DNA of 50,050 bases from positions 1 to 50,050 of the forward strand of contig CAMYZH010000005.1 in the NCBI GenBank assembly GCA_947303785.1, read 5' to 3'. The translations under genes and the position numbers were made by a program. The notes under the pieces were generated by a model. It was not told the DNA's origin and ran no database searches. It saw only the letters and a list, made by a program, of their open reading frames with translations. How positions within the stretch are numbered: position 1 is the stretch's first letter; each line of letters opens with the position of its first letter. This stretch comes from an uncultured Clostridium sp. (GTDB lineage Bacteria > Bacillota > Clostridia > TANB77 > CAG-508). Shown here in pieces: positions 10,354-20,884 of this stretch.

Positions 10354-11295
10354 ATGGCTTTAAAAATTGTATTTATGGGAACTCCTGATTTTGCAAGAGA
10401 TTCATTAAAATCTATAGTCCAGGCAGGTCATGATATAAAACTAGTTGTTACAAATCCTGATAAACCAAAGGGTAGAGGAATGAAAATGGTTCCATCAGAA
10501 GTTAAGATTTATGCCTTAGAAAACGGATTGGAAATAGAACAGCCACAAAGAGTTAGAAATAATCCAGAATTTGTTCAAAAATTAAAAGATATAAATCCTG
10601 ATGTGATTTGTGTTGTTGCATATGGAAAAATAATTCCTAAAGAAATCTTGGAAATTCCAAGGCTTGGATGTATAAATGTTCATGGATCGCTTCTTCCTAA
10701 ATATAGAGGAGCTGCTCCTATTCAATGGGCAGTATTAAATGGAGATAAAGAAACTGGAATAACAACTATGTATATGGATGAGGGAATGGATACAGGAGAT
10801 ATAATTTTAACCAAAAAAGTTGAAATCGGTGATGATGAAACAACAGGAGAGTTGTGGGATAGGTTATCACAAATTGGTGGAAAGTTATTAGTTGAAACAT
10901 TAGAAAAAATAGAAAATGGCACTAATTCAAGAACAAAGCAACCAATAGAATTTACATTGGCTCCGATGATTGATAAGGAAATTGCTAAAATTGATTGGAA
11001 TAATAAGACATCACAGGAAATAAAAAATTTAGTAAGAGGTTTAAATCCTTTTATGGGAGCATATACTTTTTACCATGATAAAAAAATTAAAATTTGGAAA
11101 GTTAGTATTTTAGATGAAAAAACTGATAAAATCCCCGGAACAGTTCTTGTTTCTAATCCAAAAGATGGTCTTAAGATAGCTACTATAGATGGAAGTATTT
11201 CAGTTCTAGAGATTCAAGGAGAAAACTCTAAGAAGATGTCAGTTTTTGATTATTTAAGAGGTAATAGTATTGAAGTTGGAACCAGATTTAATTAA
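10354..11295 (+). CDS. fmt: Methionyl-tRNA formyltransferase
   Basis: 'VFMGTPDFA', 'INVHGSLLPKYRGAAPIQWAVLNGDKETGITTMYMDEGMDTGDI'. Confidence 0.95.
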   Translation: MALKIVFMGTPDFARDSLKSIVQAGHDIKLVVTNPDKPKGRGMKMVPSEVKIYALENGLEIEQPQRVRNNPEFVQKLKDINPDVICVVAYGKIIPKEILEIPRLGCINVHGSLLPKYRGAAPIQWAVLNGDKETGITTMYMDEGMDTGDIILTKKVEIGDDETTGELWDRLSQIGGKLLVETLEKIENGTNSRTKQPIEFTLAPMIDKEIAKIDWNNKTSQEIKNLVRGLNPFMGAYTFYHDKKIKIWKVSILDEKTDKIPGTVLVSNPKDGLKIATIDGSISVLEIQGENSKKMSVFDYLRGNSIEVGTRFN

Positions 11296-11346
11296 TGGTT
11301 GTAAAACTTTTATATAATTGATATACTAATACTATTAAAGAAAGGG

Positions 11347-11736
11347 ATGAAAAATATGGATGAAGAAAATAGCCTTCAAGAAGTAAATGTTGAAAATGGT
11401 GATGGTGAGGGAATAAGAATTGCAAATGATGTAATTGCAGCTATTGCTAATAAAGCAGCTTCAGAAGTTCACGGAGTATTTAGCATGTCTGGTGGAATAT
11501 CAGATGTTTTTGGAAAGAAAATGTCAAAAGGAATTAAAGTTGATGCAGGTGAAAAAAGCACTAAAATAGATGTAAATATAATTGTTGAATATGGTGTCAG
11601 AATTCCGGATATAGCTTTTGAAATTCAAAATAGAGTAAAAAAAGCAGTTGAATCTATGACTGGTTTAGAAGTGCTTGAGGTTAATGTACATGTTCAGGGA
11701 GTTAATTTACCTGATGATGATAGTTCAAAAGAATAA
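11347..11736 (+). CDS. Asp23/Gls24 family envelope stress protein
   Basis: 'IRIANDVIAAIANKAASEVHGVFSMSGGISDVFGKKMSKGIKVDAG...VNVHVQGVNL'. Confidence 0.9.
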   Translation: MKNMDEENSLQEVNVENGDGEGIRIANDVIAAIANKAASEVHGVFSMSGGISDVFGKKMSKGIKVDAGEKSTKIDVNIIVEYGVRIPDIAFEIQNRVKKAVESMTGLEVLEVNVHVQGVNLPDDDSSKE

Positions 11737-11753
11737 TTATAAGGAGAATTAAT

Positions 11754-12296
11754 ATGAGATTACTTGAAAGATTTAGTATTATAGTTTTTTCAATTATAGT
11801 TTTTATCTTATCAATAATGTGTATTTTACTTGGTACAGAAGCAATTAGTACAAGCTTTATTGATGATATAGCTTATTTTTTAAATGAGAATATTGTTGCA
11901 ACTATATGTATTAGCTTAATTATGTGTTTATGGGCTATTGCAAATATTTTTATGAAGAGTGATACAGATAGAGAGATTTCAAATGGTGTTTTACTAGAGA
12001 ATGAAAATGGTTCTCTTCTTATTACTAAAGAATCTATATCAAGTTTAGTAGAAACAGTTCTTAGAAGAAACCAAGATTTAAAGGAATCTAATGTGAAAAT
12101 TGAATTTGATTCTAATAAAGATATTATAATTAATTTGAATGCTGTTGTTAAAGATAGTACTATAATTAAGGATATATCTACAAAAATCCAAGAAGAAATA
12201 AAACACAGTGTTAAAAGAGCAACTGATCTTGAGGTAAGTAGTATAAATATAAAAATAAAAAGTGTTGAAGCGGAGAAAAAACAGCAGGTTCAATAA
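11754..12296 (+). CDS. amaP: AmaP-like alkaline shock response membrane anchor protein
   Basis: Two N-terminal TM helices, 'NGSLLITKESISSLVETVLRR', position between Asp23 and DUF2273 genes. Confidence 0.8.
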   Translation: MRLLERFSIIVFSIIVFILSIMCILLGTEAISTSFIDDIAYFLNENIVATICISLIMCLWAIANIFMKSDTDREISNGVLLENENGSLLITKESISSLVETVLRRNQDLKESNVKIEFDSNKDIIINLNAVVKDSTIIKDISTKIQEEIKHSVKRATDLEVSSINIKIKSVEAEKKQQVQ

Positions 12297-12309
12297 AGGA
12301 GAGATGTTT

Positions 12310-12514
12310 ATGGATAAAATTTTAGACTTTATATCTAAATATAGATATCCAATTATAGGATTTTTATTTGCATTGATTATTGTAGTTACTGGTTTATATA
12401 GATTAATAATTCCAATTGCAGTTATTGTTTTGCGGAATATATGGTGGTTTATATTTTCAGAAAAATAGAGAAGAAGTTAAAGAAAAAATAAAAAATTTAA
12501 TTGATAAGTTATAA
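12310..12514 (+). CDS. DUF2273-type small membrane protein; requires +1 shift at CGG (12433)
   Basis: [67 protein letters not shown]; the Asp23-AmaP-DUF2273 order is a known arrangement. Confidence 0.82.
12433..12436 (+). other. Putative +1 recoding site: TTG CGGA
   Basis: 0-frame stop TAG at 12466-12468; +1 frame continues with family-like [16 protein letters not shown] tail to 12514. Confidence 0.78.
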
Positions 12515-12539
12515 AAAATGTTGTGAGGAAGGAATTAAT

Positions 12540-12938
12540 ATGAATAGATCAACAATGAGAGATTTAGCATTTAAAATGATATATGGGATGGAAATTCAGA
12601 AAGAATTAAGTAAAGAACAAGTTGAATTATATATTGAAGATAATGAAATTACTGATAGTAATGCAATTGAATATTTGAATTCTATATTTGGTGGAATTGA
12701 AAAAAATAATGAAACTATTTTAGCTATGATTTCTGAAAACTTAAAGAAAGACTGGAGTATTGATAGAATTTCTAAAGTTAATTTAGCAATTTTGAAAATT
12801 GCAATTTATGAAATTAAATATCAAGAATTGCCTTTTAAAGTAGCGATAAATGAAGCTGTTGAACTTGCTAAAAAATATGGAGATGATAATGCACCCGTAT
12901 TTGTTAATGGAGTTTTGGCAAGTATTGTTAATAAATAA
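12540..12938 (+). CDS. nusB: Transcription antitermination factor NusB
   Basis: '[14 protein letters not shown]...[56 protein letters not shown]'. Confidence 0.93.
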   Translation: MNRSTMRDLAFKMIYGMEIQKELSKEQVELYIEDNEITDSNAIEYLNSIFGGIEKNNETILAMISENLKKDWSIDRISKVNLAILKIAIYEIKYQELPFKVAINEAVELAKKYGDDNAPVFVNGVLASIVNK

Positions 12939-12959
12939 TTTACAAAAGTGAGGTTTTAA

Positions 12960-14180
12960 ATGAAGATTGAACCAATAACAGTTTCTGATTTAAATAGATA
13001 TATTAAAAATAAAGTAGCAGATGATGAATATTTAAAAAGTGTGTTTGTGAGAGGAGAAATATCTAATTTCAAACATCATTATACTGGGCATATGTACTTT
13101 ACGCTTAAAGATGAGAATTCTTTAATAAAATGTATTATGTTCAAATCATCAACAGCTACTTTAAATTTTGTTCCAAAAGATGGAATGAAAGTAAATGTTT
13201 TAGGAAGTGTTGGAGTTTTTGAAAGAGATGGTGTTTATCAAATATATGTACAAGCAATGCAAGAAGATGGTATAGGAGATTTGTATGCAAAATTTAATGC
13301 CCTTAAGGAAAAATTAGAAAAACAAGGTTTATTTGATCAATCGCATAAAAAGAAGATTCCTATGATGCCCAAAATAATTGGAGTTTTAACTTCTAATACT
13401 GGTGCTGTAATTAGAGATATTATAAATGTATCAACAAGAAGAAATCCAAATTGTTACATACGATTATATCCAGTTCCAGTTCAAGGACCTGGAGCTGCTG
13501 AAAAAATTGCAGAAGGAATTAAGTTTATGAATGAAAAAAAATTAGCAGATGTGCTAATAGTTGCAAGAGGAGGCGGTTCTCTTGAAGATTTATGGCCATT
13601 TAATGAAGAGGTTGTTGCACATGCAATTTATGAATCTGAACTTCCAATTATTTCTGCAGTTGGACATGAAACAGATTTTACTATAGCTGATTTTGTTGCA
13701 GATTTAAGAGCACCTACACCTTCAGCTGCTGCAGAGCTTGCTGTTACTGATATATTTGATTTGCAAGATAGAATTGGGTTATATCAGAATAGGTTAAGAA
13801 TTTTACTAAAAAAGAAAATTGATTTTTCTAAAATGAGATATGAAAAGTGCTTAAAATCAAGAGTGTTTACAGATCCAAAGTATTTGGTAAAAGATAGATA
13901 TATGATGCTAGAGTCTCTTATGAAAGACATGGAAAAAAGTATTACTTCAAAAATAAAAGATTATAAACTCAGCATGGTTGAAAAAATAGCAAAACTGGAC
14001 AGCTTAAGTCCTTTAAAAACATTAGCTAGAGGATATAGTGTTATTGAAAAGGATAAAAAAATAGTAAAGTCTGTAAAAGATGTGCAAGAAGGTGATTCCT
14101 TAAATATCAGAGTTTCAGATGGAAATATTAGTGCGAAAGTGTCAAATGGGACGCCCTTTTTTGACACACATAAAAATTAA
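12960..14180 (+). CDS. xseA: Exodeoxyribonuclease VII large subunit
   Basis: 'VFVRGEISNFKHHYTGHMYFTLKDE', 'IIVARGGGSLEDLWPFNEE'-like 'LIVARGGGSLEDLWPFNEEVVAHAI', 'GHETDFTIADFVADLRAPTPSAAAE'. Confidence 0.95.
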   Translation: MKIEPITVSDLNRYIKNKVADDEYLKSVFVRGEISNFKHHYTGHMYFTLKDENSLIKCIMFKSSTATLNFVPKDGMKVNVLGSVGVFERDGVYQIYVQAMQEDGIGDLYAKFNALKEKLEKQGLFDQSHKKKIPMMPKIIGVLTSNTGAVIRDIINVSTRRNPNCYIRLYPVPVQGPGAAEKIAEGIKFMNEKKLADVLIVARGGGSLEDLWPFNEEVVAHAIYESELPIISAVGHETDFTIADFVADLRAPTPSAAAELAVTDIFDLQDRIGLYQNRLRILLKKKIDFSKMRYEKCLKSRVFTDPKYLVKDRYMMLESLMKDMEKSITSKIKDYKLSMVEKIAKLDSLSPLKTLARGYSVIEKDKKIVKSVKDVQEGDSLNIRVSDGNISAKVSNGTPFFDTHKN

Positions 14181-14221
14181 ATAAAGAAAGTGTGTCAAAA
14201 AAGGGCGTCCCATTTGACACT
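14138..14221. repeat. Perfect 32-bp inverted repeat, 20-nt loop, overlapping the 3' end of xseA
   Basis: AGTGTCAAATGGGACGCCCTTTTTTGACACAC (14138-14169) is the exact reverse complement of 14190-14221. Confidence 0.95.
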
Positions 14222-14234
14222 AAGGAGGATATAT

Positions 14235-14459
14235 ATGAGTAAAGAAAAGGGTTTTGAAGAAATGTTAGATGAGTTAGAAACAATAGTAAGTGCTCTTGAA
14301 AAAGATGATTTAAAGCTAGATGATGCTATTTCTAAGTTTACTGAGGGCATGAAAATTGCCAAAGTTTGTAATAAAAAAATAGAAGAGGCTGAAAAGAAAA
14401 TTACTATTTTAATTAATGAAGATGGTGGTATCACCGAAAAAGATTTTACGGCAGAATAA
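14235..14459 (+). CDS. xseB: Exodeoxyribonuclease VII small subunit
   Basis: 'FEEMLDELETIVSALEKDDLKLDDAISKFTEGMKIAKVCNKKIEEAEKKI'; RBS aaggaggat. Confidence 0.93.
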   Translation: MSKEKGFEEMLDELETIVSALEKDDLKLDDAISKFTEGMKIAKVCNKKIEEAEKKITILINEDGGITEKDFTAE

Positions 14460-14477
14460 TAAAGGAGGTATTTTGAA

Positions 14478-16139
14478 ATGGAAGATATTGAAATTGCTAG
14501 GAGCATTAAACCAAAGAAAATTGGGGAAATAACAACTAAGCTTGCTATTCCTGAAGAATTTGTTGAACAATATGGTAAGTATAAGGCTAAAATTCAAAAT
14601 AAATATATGAATGAATTATCAAGTAGGGAAAATGGTAAAGTTATATTAGTTACATCTATTAATCCTACTCCATTAGGAGAAGGGAAAACCACAGTTTCAA
14701 TTGGTTTAGCTGATGCAATGAATAGAATTGATAAAAAAGCTATTTTAGCATTAAGAGAACCTTCTATGGGACCTGTATTTGGCATAAAAGGTGGTGCTAC
14801 AGGAGGTGGATATGCTCAGGTAGTTCCTATGGAAAATATTAATTTACATTTTACTGGTGATATACATGCTATTACTTCAGCTAATAATTTATTGGCTGCG
14901 ATGATTGATAATCATTTATATTTTGGAAATAAGTTAAATATAAAAAGAGTAACTTGGAAAAGATGCTTAGATTTAAATGATAGATCTCTTAGAAAAGTTC
15001 AAATTGGTTTATCTTCCGAAAAAAGAATGGTTTCAAGAGAAGATGGATTTGATATAAGTGTTGCTTCAGAAGTTATGGCAATTTTTTGTTTAGCAAAGGA
15101 TTTAGACGATTTAAAACGTAGACTTGGAAACATAATAATTGGATATAATAATGAAGATAAGCCTGTATTTGCTAGAGACTTGAAAGCCGAAGGCGCAATG
15201 ACAGTATTATTACAAGAAGCCTTTAATCCAAATATTGTTCAAACATTAGAAGGAACTCCGGCAATTATTCATGGTGGACCTTTTGCTAATATTGCACATG
15301 GATGTAATAGTATAGTTGCAACTAAAATGGCAATGAAGCTAGGTTATTATGTAATAACTGAAGCTGGATTTGGAGCAGATTTAGGAGCCGAAAAATTTTT
15401 TGATATAAAATGTAGAACTGCTGGAATTGTTCCATCTTGTGTTGTTTGTGTAGCTACAATTAAAGCTTTAAAATATCATGGTGGACAAGAAATAAGTGAT
15501 ATAAAAAATGAAAATTTAGAATGCCTTGAAAATGGAATTGGAAATCTAATAAAACATATTGAGAATATTAAAAATATTTATAAAAGACCTGTAGTAGTTG
15601 CTATTAACAGATTTGTGCAAGATACTGATAATGAAATACAATTATTAAAAGAAAAGCTAGCAGAAGTTGGAGTTGAAATGAGTTTAACTGAAGTTTGGGC
15701 CAAAGGTGGAGAAGGAGCAATAGATTTAGCTGAGAAAGTTATAAGTATTGCTGATAATGCAAAAACAATGGAATATGCATATCATCTTAATGATACAATT
15801 GAAAATAAAATTAGATCTGTTGCACAAAAAGTTTATGGAGCGCGTGATGTTATTTTTTCAGATGAGGCAATGGAAGAAATTCAAAGAATTGAAAAATTAG
15901 GATATGGAAATTACCCTGTATGCATTGCTAAAACACAATATTCTTTTTCAGATGATCAAAAAAATCTTGAATGTAAAGAACCATTTGATATTCATGTTAG
16001 AGAAATAATATTAAAAAATGGTGCAGAATTTGTTGTTGCAATTACTGGAAATATATTCACAATGCCAGGACTTCCAGAGATACCGGCAGCAGAAAAAATT
16101 GATTTAGATGATTTTGAAAATGTTATTGGACTTTTTTAA
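14478..16139 (+). CDS. fhs: Formate--tetrahydrofolate ligase
   Basis: 'TSINPTPLGEGKTTVSIGLADA', 'LREPSMGPVFGIKGGATGGGYAQVVPMENINLHFTGD', 'EAGFGADLGAEKF'. Confidence 0.96.
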   Translation: MEDIEIARSIKPKKIGEITTKLAIPEEFVEQYGKYKAKIQNKYMNELSSRENGKVILVTSINPTPLGEGKTTVSIGLADAMNRIDKKAILALREPSMGPVFGIKGGATGGGYAQVVPMENINLHFTGDIHAITSANNLLAAMIDNHLYFGNKLNIKRVTWKRCLDLNDRSLRKVQIGLSSEKRMVSREDGFDISVASEVMAIFCLAKDLDDLKRRLGNIIIGYNNEDKPVFARDLKAEGAMTVLLQEAFNPNIVQTLEGTPAIIHGGPFANIAHGCNSIVATKMAMKLGYYVITEAGFGADLGAEKFFDIKCRTAGIVPSCVVCVATIKALKYHGGQEISDIKNENLECLENGIGNLIKHIENIKNIYKRPVVVAINRFVQDTDNEIQLLKEKLAEVGVEMSLTEVWAKGGEGAIDLAEKVISIADNAKTMEYAYHLNDTIENKIRSVAQKVYGARDVIFSDEAMEEIQRIEKLGYGNYPVCIAKTQYSFSDDQKNLECKEPFDIHVREIILKNGAEFVVAITGNIFTMPGLPEIPAAEKIDLDDFENVIGLF

Positions 16140-16166
16140 AGTTGTTTTAAAATTAATAATTATATG

Positions 16167-16202
16167 ATTGCAAGTAATTTTATATTTACTTGCAATTTTT
16201 GT
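16167..16202 (+). terminator. Terminator downstream of fhs
   Basis: Stem ATTGCAAGTAA/TTACTTGCAAT followed by TTTTTG. Confidence 0.8.
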
Positions 16203-16262
16203 ATAATTTAGAAATAACTTACAAATACTAGTAATAAAGATATTGATATTTGTGGAGGAATT

Positions 16263-16904
16263 ATGAGAAAAAAGTTATTTCTAATATGTTTAATTTTTGT
16301 TTTTATTGTAGGAGCATCTTTGACTGTATATTCTACTTCTAGAAGAGGTTCTAGTGGAAATGAAGTTAGACAAATTCAAGAAAAGCTAAAAAGGTGGGGA
16401 TATTATAATGGAGCTGTTGATGGGATATATGGAAGTAAAACAGAAGCTGCAGTAAAGAGTTTTCAAAAAAAGAATGGGCTTACTGCTGATGGAATTGCTG
16501 GAAAAAAGACATTGGCAGCAATGGGAATAAATTCAAGTAGTTCAAGTTCTAGTGGCAATGATTTAAATTTATTAAGTAAAGTAGTTTATGCCGAGGCAAG
16601 AGGAGAGCCATATTCAGGACAAGTTGGAGTTGCAGCTGTTGTTTTAAATAGAGTATCAAGTTCGTCTTTTCCAAATACTGTAGCAGGAGTAGTTTATCAA
16701 TCAGGTGCATTTGATGCAGTTTCAGATGGACAAATCAATTTAACACCTGATTCAACTGCAAGAAAAGCAGCTCAGGATGCGCTAAATGGATGGGATCCAA
16801 CATATGGTTGTATCTATTATTTTAATCCATCAACTGCAACAAGTAAGTGGATTTGGTCAAGGCCACAAGTTATTCATATTGGAAAACATATTTTTTGTAG
16901 ATAG
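16263..16904 (+). CDS. sleB: Spore cortex-lytic enzyme (peptidoglycan-binding domain + hydrolase_2), SleB-like
   Basis: '[60 protein letters not shown]' and '[29 protein letters not shown]...[17 protein letters not shown]'. Confidence 0.9.
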   Translation: MRKKLFLICLIFVFIVGASLTVYSTSRRGSSGNEVRQIQEKLKRWGYYNGAVDGIYGSKTEAAVKSFQKKNGLTADGIAGKKTLAAMGINSSSSSSSGNDLNLLSKVVYAEARGEPYSGQVGVAAVVLNRVSSSSFPNTVAGVVYQSGAFDAVSDGQINLTPDSTARKAAQDALNGWDPTYGCIYYFNPSTATSKWIWSRPQVIHIGKHIFCR

Positions 16905-16920
16905 AAATTTTAAAAAATAG

Positions 16921-16953
16921 AAGGCAGTTTCAATAATCTGAAACTACCTTTTA
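16921..16953. terminator. Bidirectional terminator between convergent genes
   Basis: AAGGCAGTTTCA/TGAAACTACCTT hairpin, one mismatch, T-rich on both strands. Confidence 0.7.
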
Positions 16954-18267
16954 TTACTTTACTTCTTTAAAATCGATATCATGTTGTGGATAATCTTCAG
17001 GTTTTAATCCAACCCTAGATTTCATATAATTTAAAAGTAAAAATATAATTATAGATGAGGCAATACCAAATATAATATTGGCATGTGCAGTATCTGTAAA
17101 AGTAAGTATAGCAGAACCAATAAGAGAGATAATACCAGTAATAATTCCTTCTATAATATTACTTGCAGATATTATTTTAATTCTCATACTACTTGTTGAA
17201 AAACTGCTTAAGTATTGCTTAATTAATGTTTGATATGGACCTTTAATTATATATTGAATTCCAAACATAATAATTATAATTGGAATTGCAATATTGAAAG
17301 GAATCTTTAAAACAACAACAATACCAGATATTAAAATTGATATTACATAATAAATACCGAAATATGTTAAAGTCTTATTTTTTAATTTTTTATTAAATTT
17401 AATAGATTGTGCTGATGAAACTGCAGCGAGTAATCCTAAGATTGCAAATACTATTCCTATTATTTTTGCATTTATTCCAATTTCAGATAACATACTTCTA
17501 CGATAGCTAGTAAATAAATATATTAGAGACATAAAATATGCATTGTAAAATATAAGAGATTTTAATCTTCCTGATGAAAAAATAAATCTAAAAGCATTTT
17601 TTAAGTTTCTTATATAATGTCTTAAACTAGCTTGTGTTGATTTAGTTTTATAATGATCTTCATTTTCATTAGAGATGTCTTCAGGAACTTCTGAAAACTG
17701 ATGTGCAAGCAATGTGGATATTATAGTACAAATTAGTGCAAGTACCATTGGAATATATGGATTTATGGTATATAGCAAGCCAGAAGCTATGCAGGAAATT
17801 GCTTCAAACGCATAATACAATGCAGAAGATCTTCCTTCGATTTTTGAGAATTTTTTATGTCTATCATTGGATTTTGGAATAGAATCATACAATAAATTTG
17901 ATTCACATGAATTTTTAAAAGCAAATCCAATTGCACCTATAAAATCTGCTATAAGGAGGATTACGCATGAATTGCATCCAAGTATGAATAACATATAAAT
18001 TACAAGACATAAGTTTCCAAAAATTAAACCAGAACGTTTTCCATTTTTTTCTACAAATAAAGTAGTAGGTATTTGAAATATAACTTTAAAAAATGGAAAA
18101 AACGAATCTGCAAAAATAATTTGAGCAAATGTTAATCCTTTGACACTATTTAAAAATATCATCGATACAGCATAATAAAACAATAGGTCATATGAGAACA
18201 TTTTATAAATAATATAAATTAAAATATTTTTTCTTTTCTTTTTTTCTACTATTTTTTCACTTTCCAA
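16954..18267 (-). CDS. MFS family transporter
   Basis: About 12 hydrophobic segments; MFS-like N-terminal half. Confidence 0.75.
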   Translation of the reverse strand: MESEKIVEKKKRKNILIYIIYKMFSYDLLFYYAVSMIFLNSVKGLTFAQIIFADSFFPFFKVIFQIPTTLFVEKNGKRSGLIFGNLCLVIYMLFILGCNSCVILLIADFIGAIGFAFKNSCESNLLYDSIPKSNDRHKKFSKIEGRSSALYYAFEAISCIASGLLYTINPYIPMVLALICTIISTLLAHQFSEVPEDISNENEDHYKTKSTQASLRHYIRNLKNAFRFIFSSGRLKSLIFYNAYFMSLIYLFTSYRRSMLSEIGINAKIIGIVFAILGLLAAVSSAQSIKFNKKLKNKTLTYFGIYYVISILISGIVVVLKIPFNIAIPIIIIMFGIQYIIKGPYQTLIKQYLSSFSTSSMRIKIISASNIIEGIITGIISLIGSAILTFTDTAHANIIFGIASSIIIFLLLNYMKSRVGLKPEDYPQHDIDFKEVK

Positions 18268-18410
18268 TTTTTTAAAACTCCTTAATTTATGAGAAGTATA
18301 TCAATAATAATTTTTATTATCAACATAAATTGACAAAAATAGAACATATTGATAAGATTATAATAATAAAAAGCGATTTTAGTATGCAAAGCAAGAAAGG
18401 AAAATAAAAA

Positions 18411-18911
18411 GTGGATATATATCCTGATTTATATTTAGAAAGTGTAAAGAACATAAACTCAACATTACTTAAGAAAAATAATATAAAGGGTCTAATATTA
18501 GATGTAGATAATACTTTGATAGATTATGATAAAAATTTAGTTGCAGGAGCTGAAAAATGGTGTAGTGATCTAAAAAATGATGGTATAAAATGTATTATTG
18601 TTTCTAATAGTAATAAGAAAGCAAAAGTTTCTGATGTTGCAAAAAAATTAGATATTGAATATATAATGTTTGCAAAGAAACCTTTAAAATCAGGTTTTAA
18701 AAGGGCTTTGGATATTTTAGAATTAAATCCACAAGAAGTTGCAGTTGTAGGAGATCAGCTGTCAACCGATGTAATTGGAGCAAAGAGAATGAAAATGTTT
18801 TCAATTTTAGTAAAACAGGTTGGGCCTAAAGATATATTTATTACTAAAATTAAGAGACCTATTGAAAAAGCAATTTTAAATAAATACTTAAAGAAGAAAG
18901 GTAAAATTTAA
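18411..18911 (+). CDS. YqeG family HAD IIIA-type phosphatase
   Basis: 'GLILDVDNTLIDYD', 'IVSNSNKKAKV', 'VAVVGDQLSTDVIGAKRMKMFSILVKQVGPKD'; GTG start. Confidence 0.9.
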   Translation: MDIYPDLYLESVKNINSTLLKKNNIKGLILDVDNTLIDYDKNLVAGAEKWCSDLKNDGIKCIIVSNSNKKAKVSDVAKKLDIEYIMFAKKPLKSGFKRALDILELNPQEVAVVGDQLSTDVIGAKRMKMFSILVKQVGPKDIFITKIKRPIEKAILNKYLKKKGKI

Positions 18912-18914
18912 AAA

Positions 18915-19676
18915 ATGTATATTAATAATATTCATATATTATTTTATTTATTAGCTGGTTTAATTGGTTGTATAGAAGGCCAAATAGTTGGAATGATAAA
19001 TAAAAGATTAATAGATCATGAAAAAATAATTGGAAAAGGTTCTTTAAAACAATTTAAACAAGAGTTAATTCCTCACTACGGAATTATGATGATAATGTTT
19101 ATTTTAAATATAGTTTTATTATATGTATGTGGAATAGATTTTAATAATTGGTATGGAAATATCAAGATAGTTAGCTATTTTATACTATTGCCATTTTTGA
19201 TATCAGCATTTTTAGTAGATTTAAAAGCTGAAATTATTCCAAATAGATTGGTTTTAACTATTTTTGAAATTGGTTTAATACTTTTAGTCGCAGAAGGAAT
19301 ATTTAGTCCTTCTGGAATGACAATTGCATTACATAGAATTGAGGGGATGGCTGTAGGTGGCTTAATATTTTTAATAATAACATTGCTTGGAGGTCTTATA
19401 GCTGGAAAAGAAGCTATGGGGATGGGAGATGTTAAATTTATTGGTGCACTTGGATTATTTTTTGGCCTAAAAAATATTATTGTTGTTTCGATTTTGGCAT
19501 TTTTGATTGGAGCAATAGGGAGTTTGGTGATTTTGATTTTAAAGATAAAAAAGCCAAATGAATATATACCTTTTGGACCATTTATAGCAATTTCTGCGAT
19601 GATTACAATGGCTTTTCCCGGAGAAATATTATTTGCGACAATTTGGATTGCACTTTCAGGGCAATGGATTAGATAA
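18915..19676 (+). CDS. Prepilin peptidase (A24 family)
   Basis: 'DLKAEIIPNRLVLTIFEIGL', 'GKEAMGMGDVKFIGALGLFFGLK'. Confidence 0.85.
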   Translation: MYINNIHILFYLLAGLIGCIEGQIVGMINKRLIDHEKIIGKGSLKQFKQELIPHYGIMMIMFILNIVLLYVCGIDFNNWYGNIKIVSYFILLPFLISAFLVDLKAEIIPNRLVLTIFEIGLILLVAEGIFSPSGMTIALHRIEGMAVGGLIFLIITLLGGLIAGKEAMGMGDVKFIGALGLFFGLKNIIVVSILAFLIGAIGSLVILILKIKKPNEYIPFGPFIAISAMITMAFPGEILFATIWIALSGQWIR

Positions 19677-19696
19677 AATTTAAAGGAGGTACTATT

Positions 19697-20761
19697 ATGA
19701 ATATAAAGATTAAGTGGCTTAGAGATATTATAAAGACACAAAACCTGCAAGGAATGATAGTATCAAATCCAGTTAATATAAAATATTTAACTGGAATAGA
19801 AGCAGAAGGTATACTTTTAATTACACTAAAAGAAAACATTTTTATTACAGATAGTAGATATGTTGAAGCTGTAAATACTATTTTAACGATTGAAGATGAG
19901 ATATTGGTTAATGATAAGAAAAATTTAACCAAAGATGATTATGCTTCATTTTTTATGTTTTGCGAAAATGTTGGATTTGAAGAGCATTATGTGACATATA
20001 GTGAATACAAAGATTTATTGCAAAGATATAGAGTAAACTTAATGGAAACAGAAAATATAATCGAAACACAGAGAATTGTAAAAGATGAAATTGAGATTAA
20101 AAAAATTGAAAAAGCGTGTGAAATAACTGATAATTGTTTTGAATATTTGAAGAGATATATAAAAATTGGAATGACTGAAAAGGAAATTGCTTTCGAAATT
20201 GAAAAATATTATAAGACACATGGAGCAGATGATGTTTCTTTTGAACCTATTGTAGCATCTGGACATAATACATCAATGCCACATGCTGTACCTGGAAATA
20301 GAAGAATAAAAGATGGAGATATAATTCTTATAGATATGGGATGTAAGTACAATGGATATTGTTCTGATATGACAAGAATGTTATTTATAAATTATGTAGA
20401 AGATCAATATAAAGAGCCATATCAAATTTGTTTAAGAAATAATGAAATTGCACAAAGCGAAATGAAGGAAGGAGCTAATATAAAGTCTATAGCGCTTAAT
20501 TCAAATAATGATTTGAAACAAAATGGCTTTGTTCCACTTCATTCTTTAGGTCATGGTGTTGGACTTGATATACATGAAGAACCGCTTTTTGCGACAATAT
20601 ATGATCAGCCATTAAAGGCTAATATGGTTGTTACAGCAGAGCCAGGAGTATATAAGCCTGGTCAATTCGGAATAAGAATAGAGGATACTGTTTTAATAAC
20701 CAAAAATGGATGCAGAAGACTCACTAAGTCATCTAAAGATATAACTATAATAAATTGCTAA
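19697..20761 (+). CDS. M24 Xaa-Pro aminopeptidase family protein
   Basis: 'FEPIVASGHNTSMPHAVPGNR', 'LIDMGCKYNGYCSDMTRM', 'HSLGHGVGLDIHEEP', 'VVTAEPGVYKPGQFGIRIEDTVL'. Confidence 0.92.
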   Translation: MNIKIKWLRDIIKTQNLQGMIVSNPVNIKYLTGIEAEGILLITLKENIFITDSRYVEAVNTILTIEDEILVNDKKNLTKDDYASFFMFCENVGFEEHYVTYSEYKDLLQRYRVNLMETENIIETQRIVKDEIEIKKIEKACEITDNCFEYLKRYIKIGMTEKEIAFEIEKYYKTHGADDVSFEPIVASGHNTSMPHAVPGNRRIKDGDIILIDMGCKYNGYCSDMTRMLFINYVEDQYKEPYQICLRNNEIAQSEMKEGANIKSIALNSNNDLKQNGFVPLHSLGHGVGLDIHEEPLFATIYDQPLKANMVVTAEPGVYKPGQFGIRIEDTVLITKNGCRRLTKSSKDITIINC

Positions 20762-20884
20762 AATTATTTGTTTGCTTTATATTTTATAATAAATGTCGCA
20801 AATACTTGATTTTGTGCATAAAATATAGTATTATATAAAAAGTAAAAATTGAAATTTGTAAATAGTAAAGGGAGGAATTATTAT

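Noticed and set aside
18330-18364. TTGACA...TATAAT upstream of the YqeG gene
   Set aside because: Spacer is 23 nt, too long for a standard promoter.
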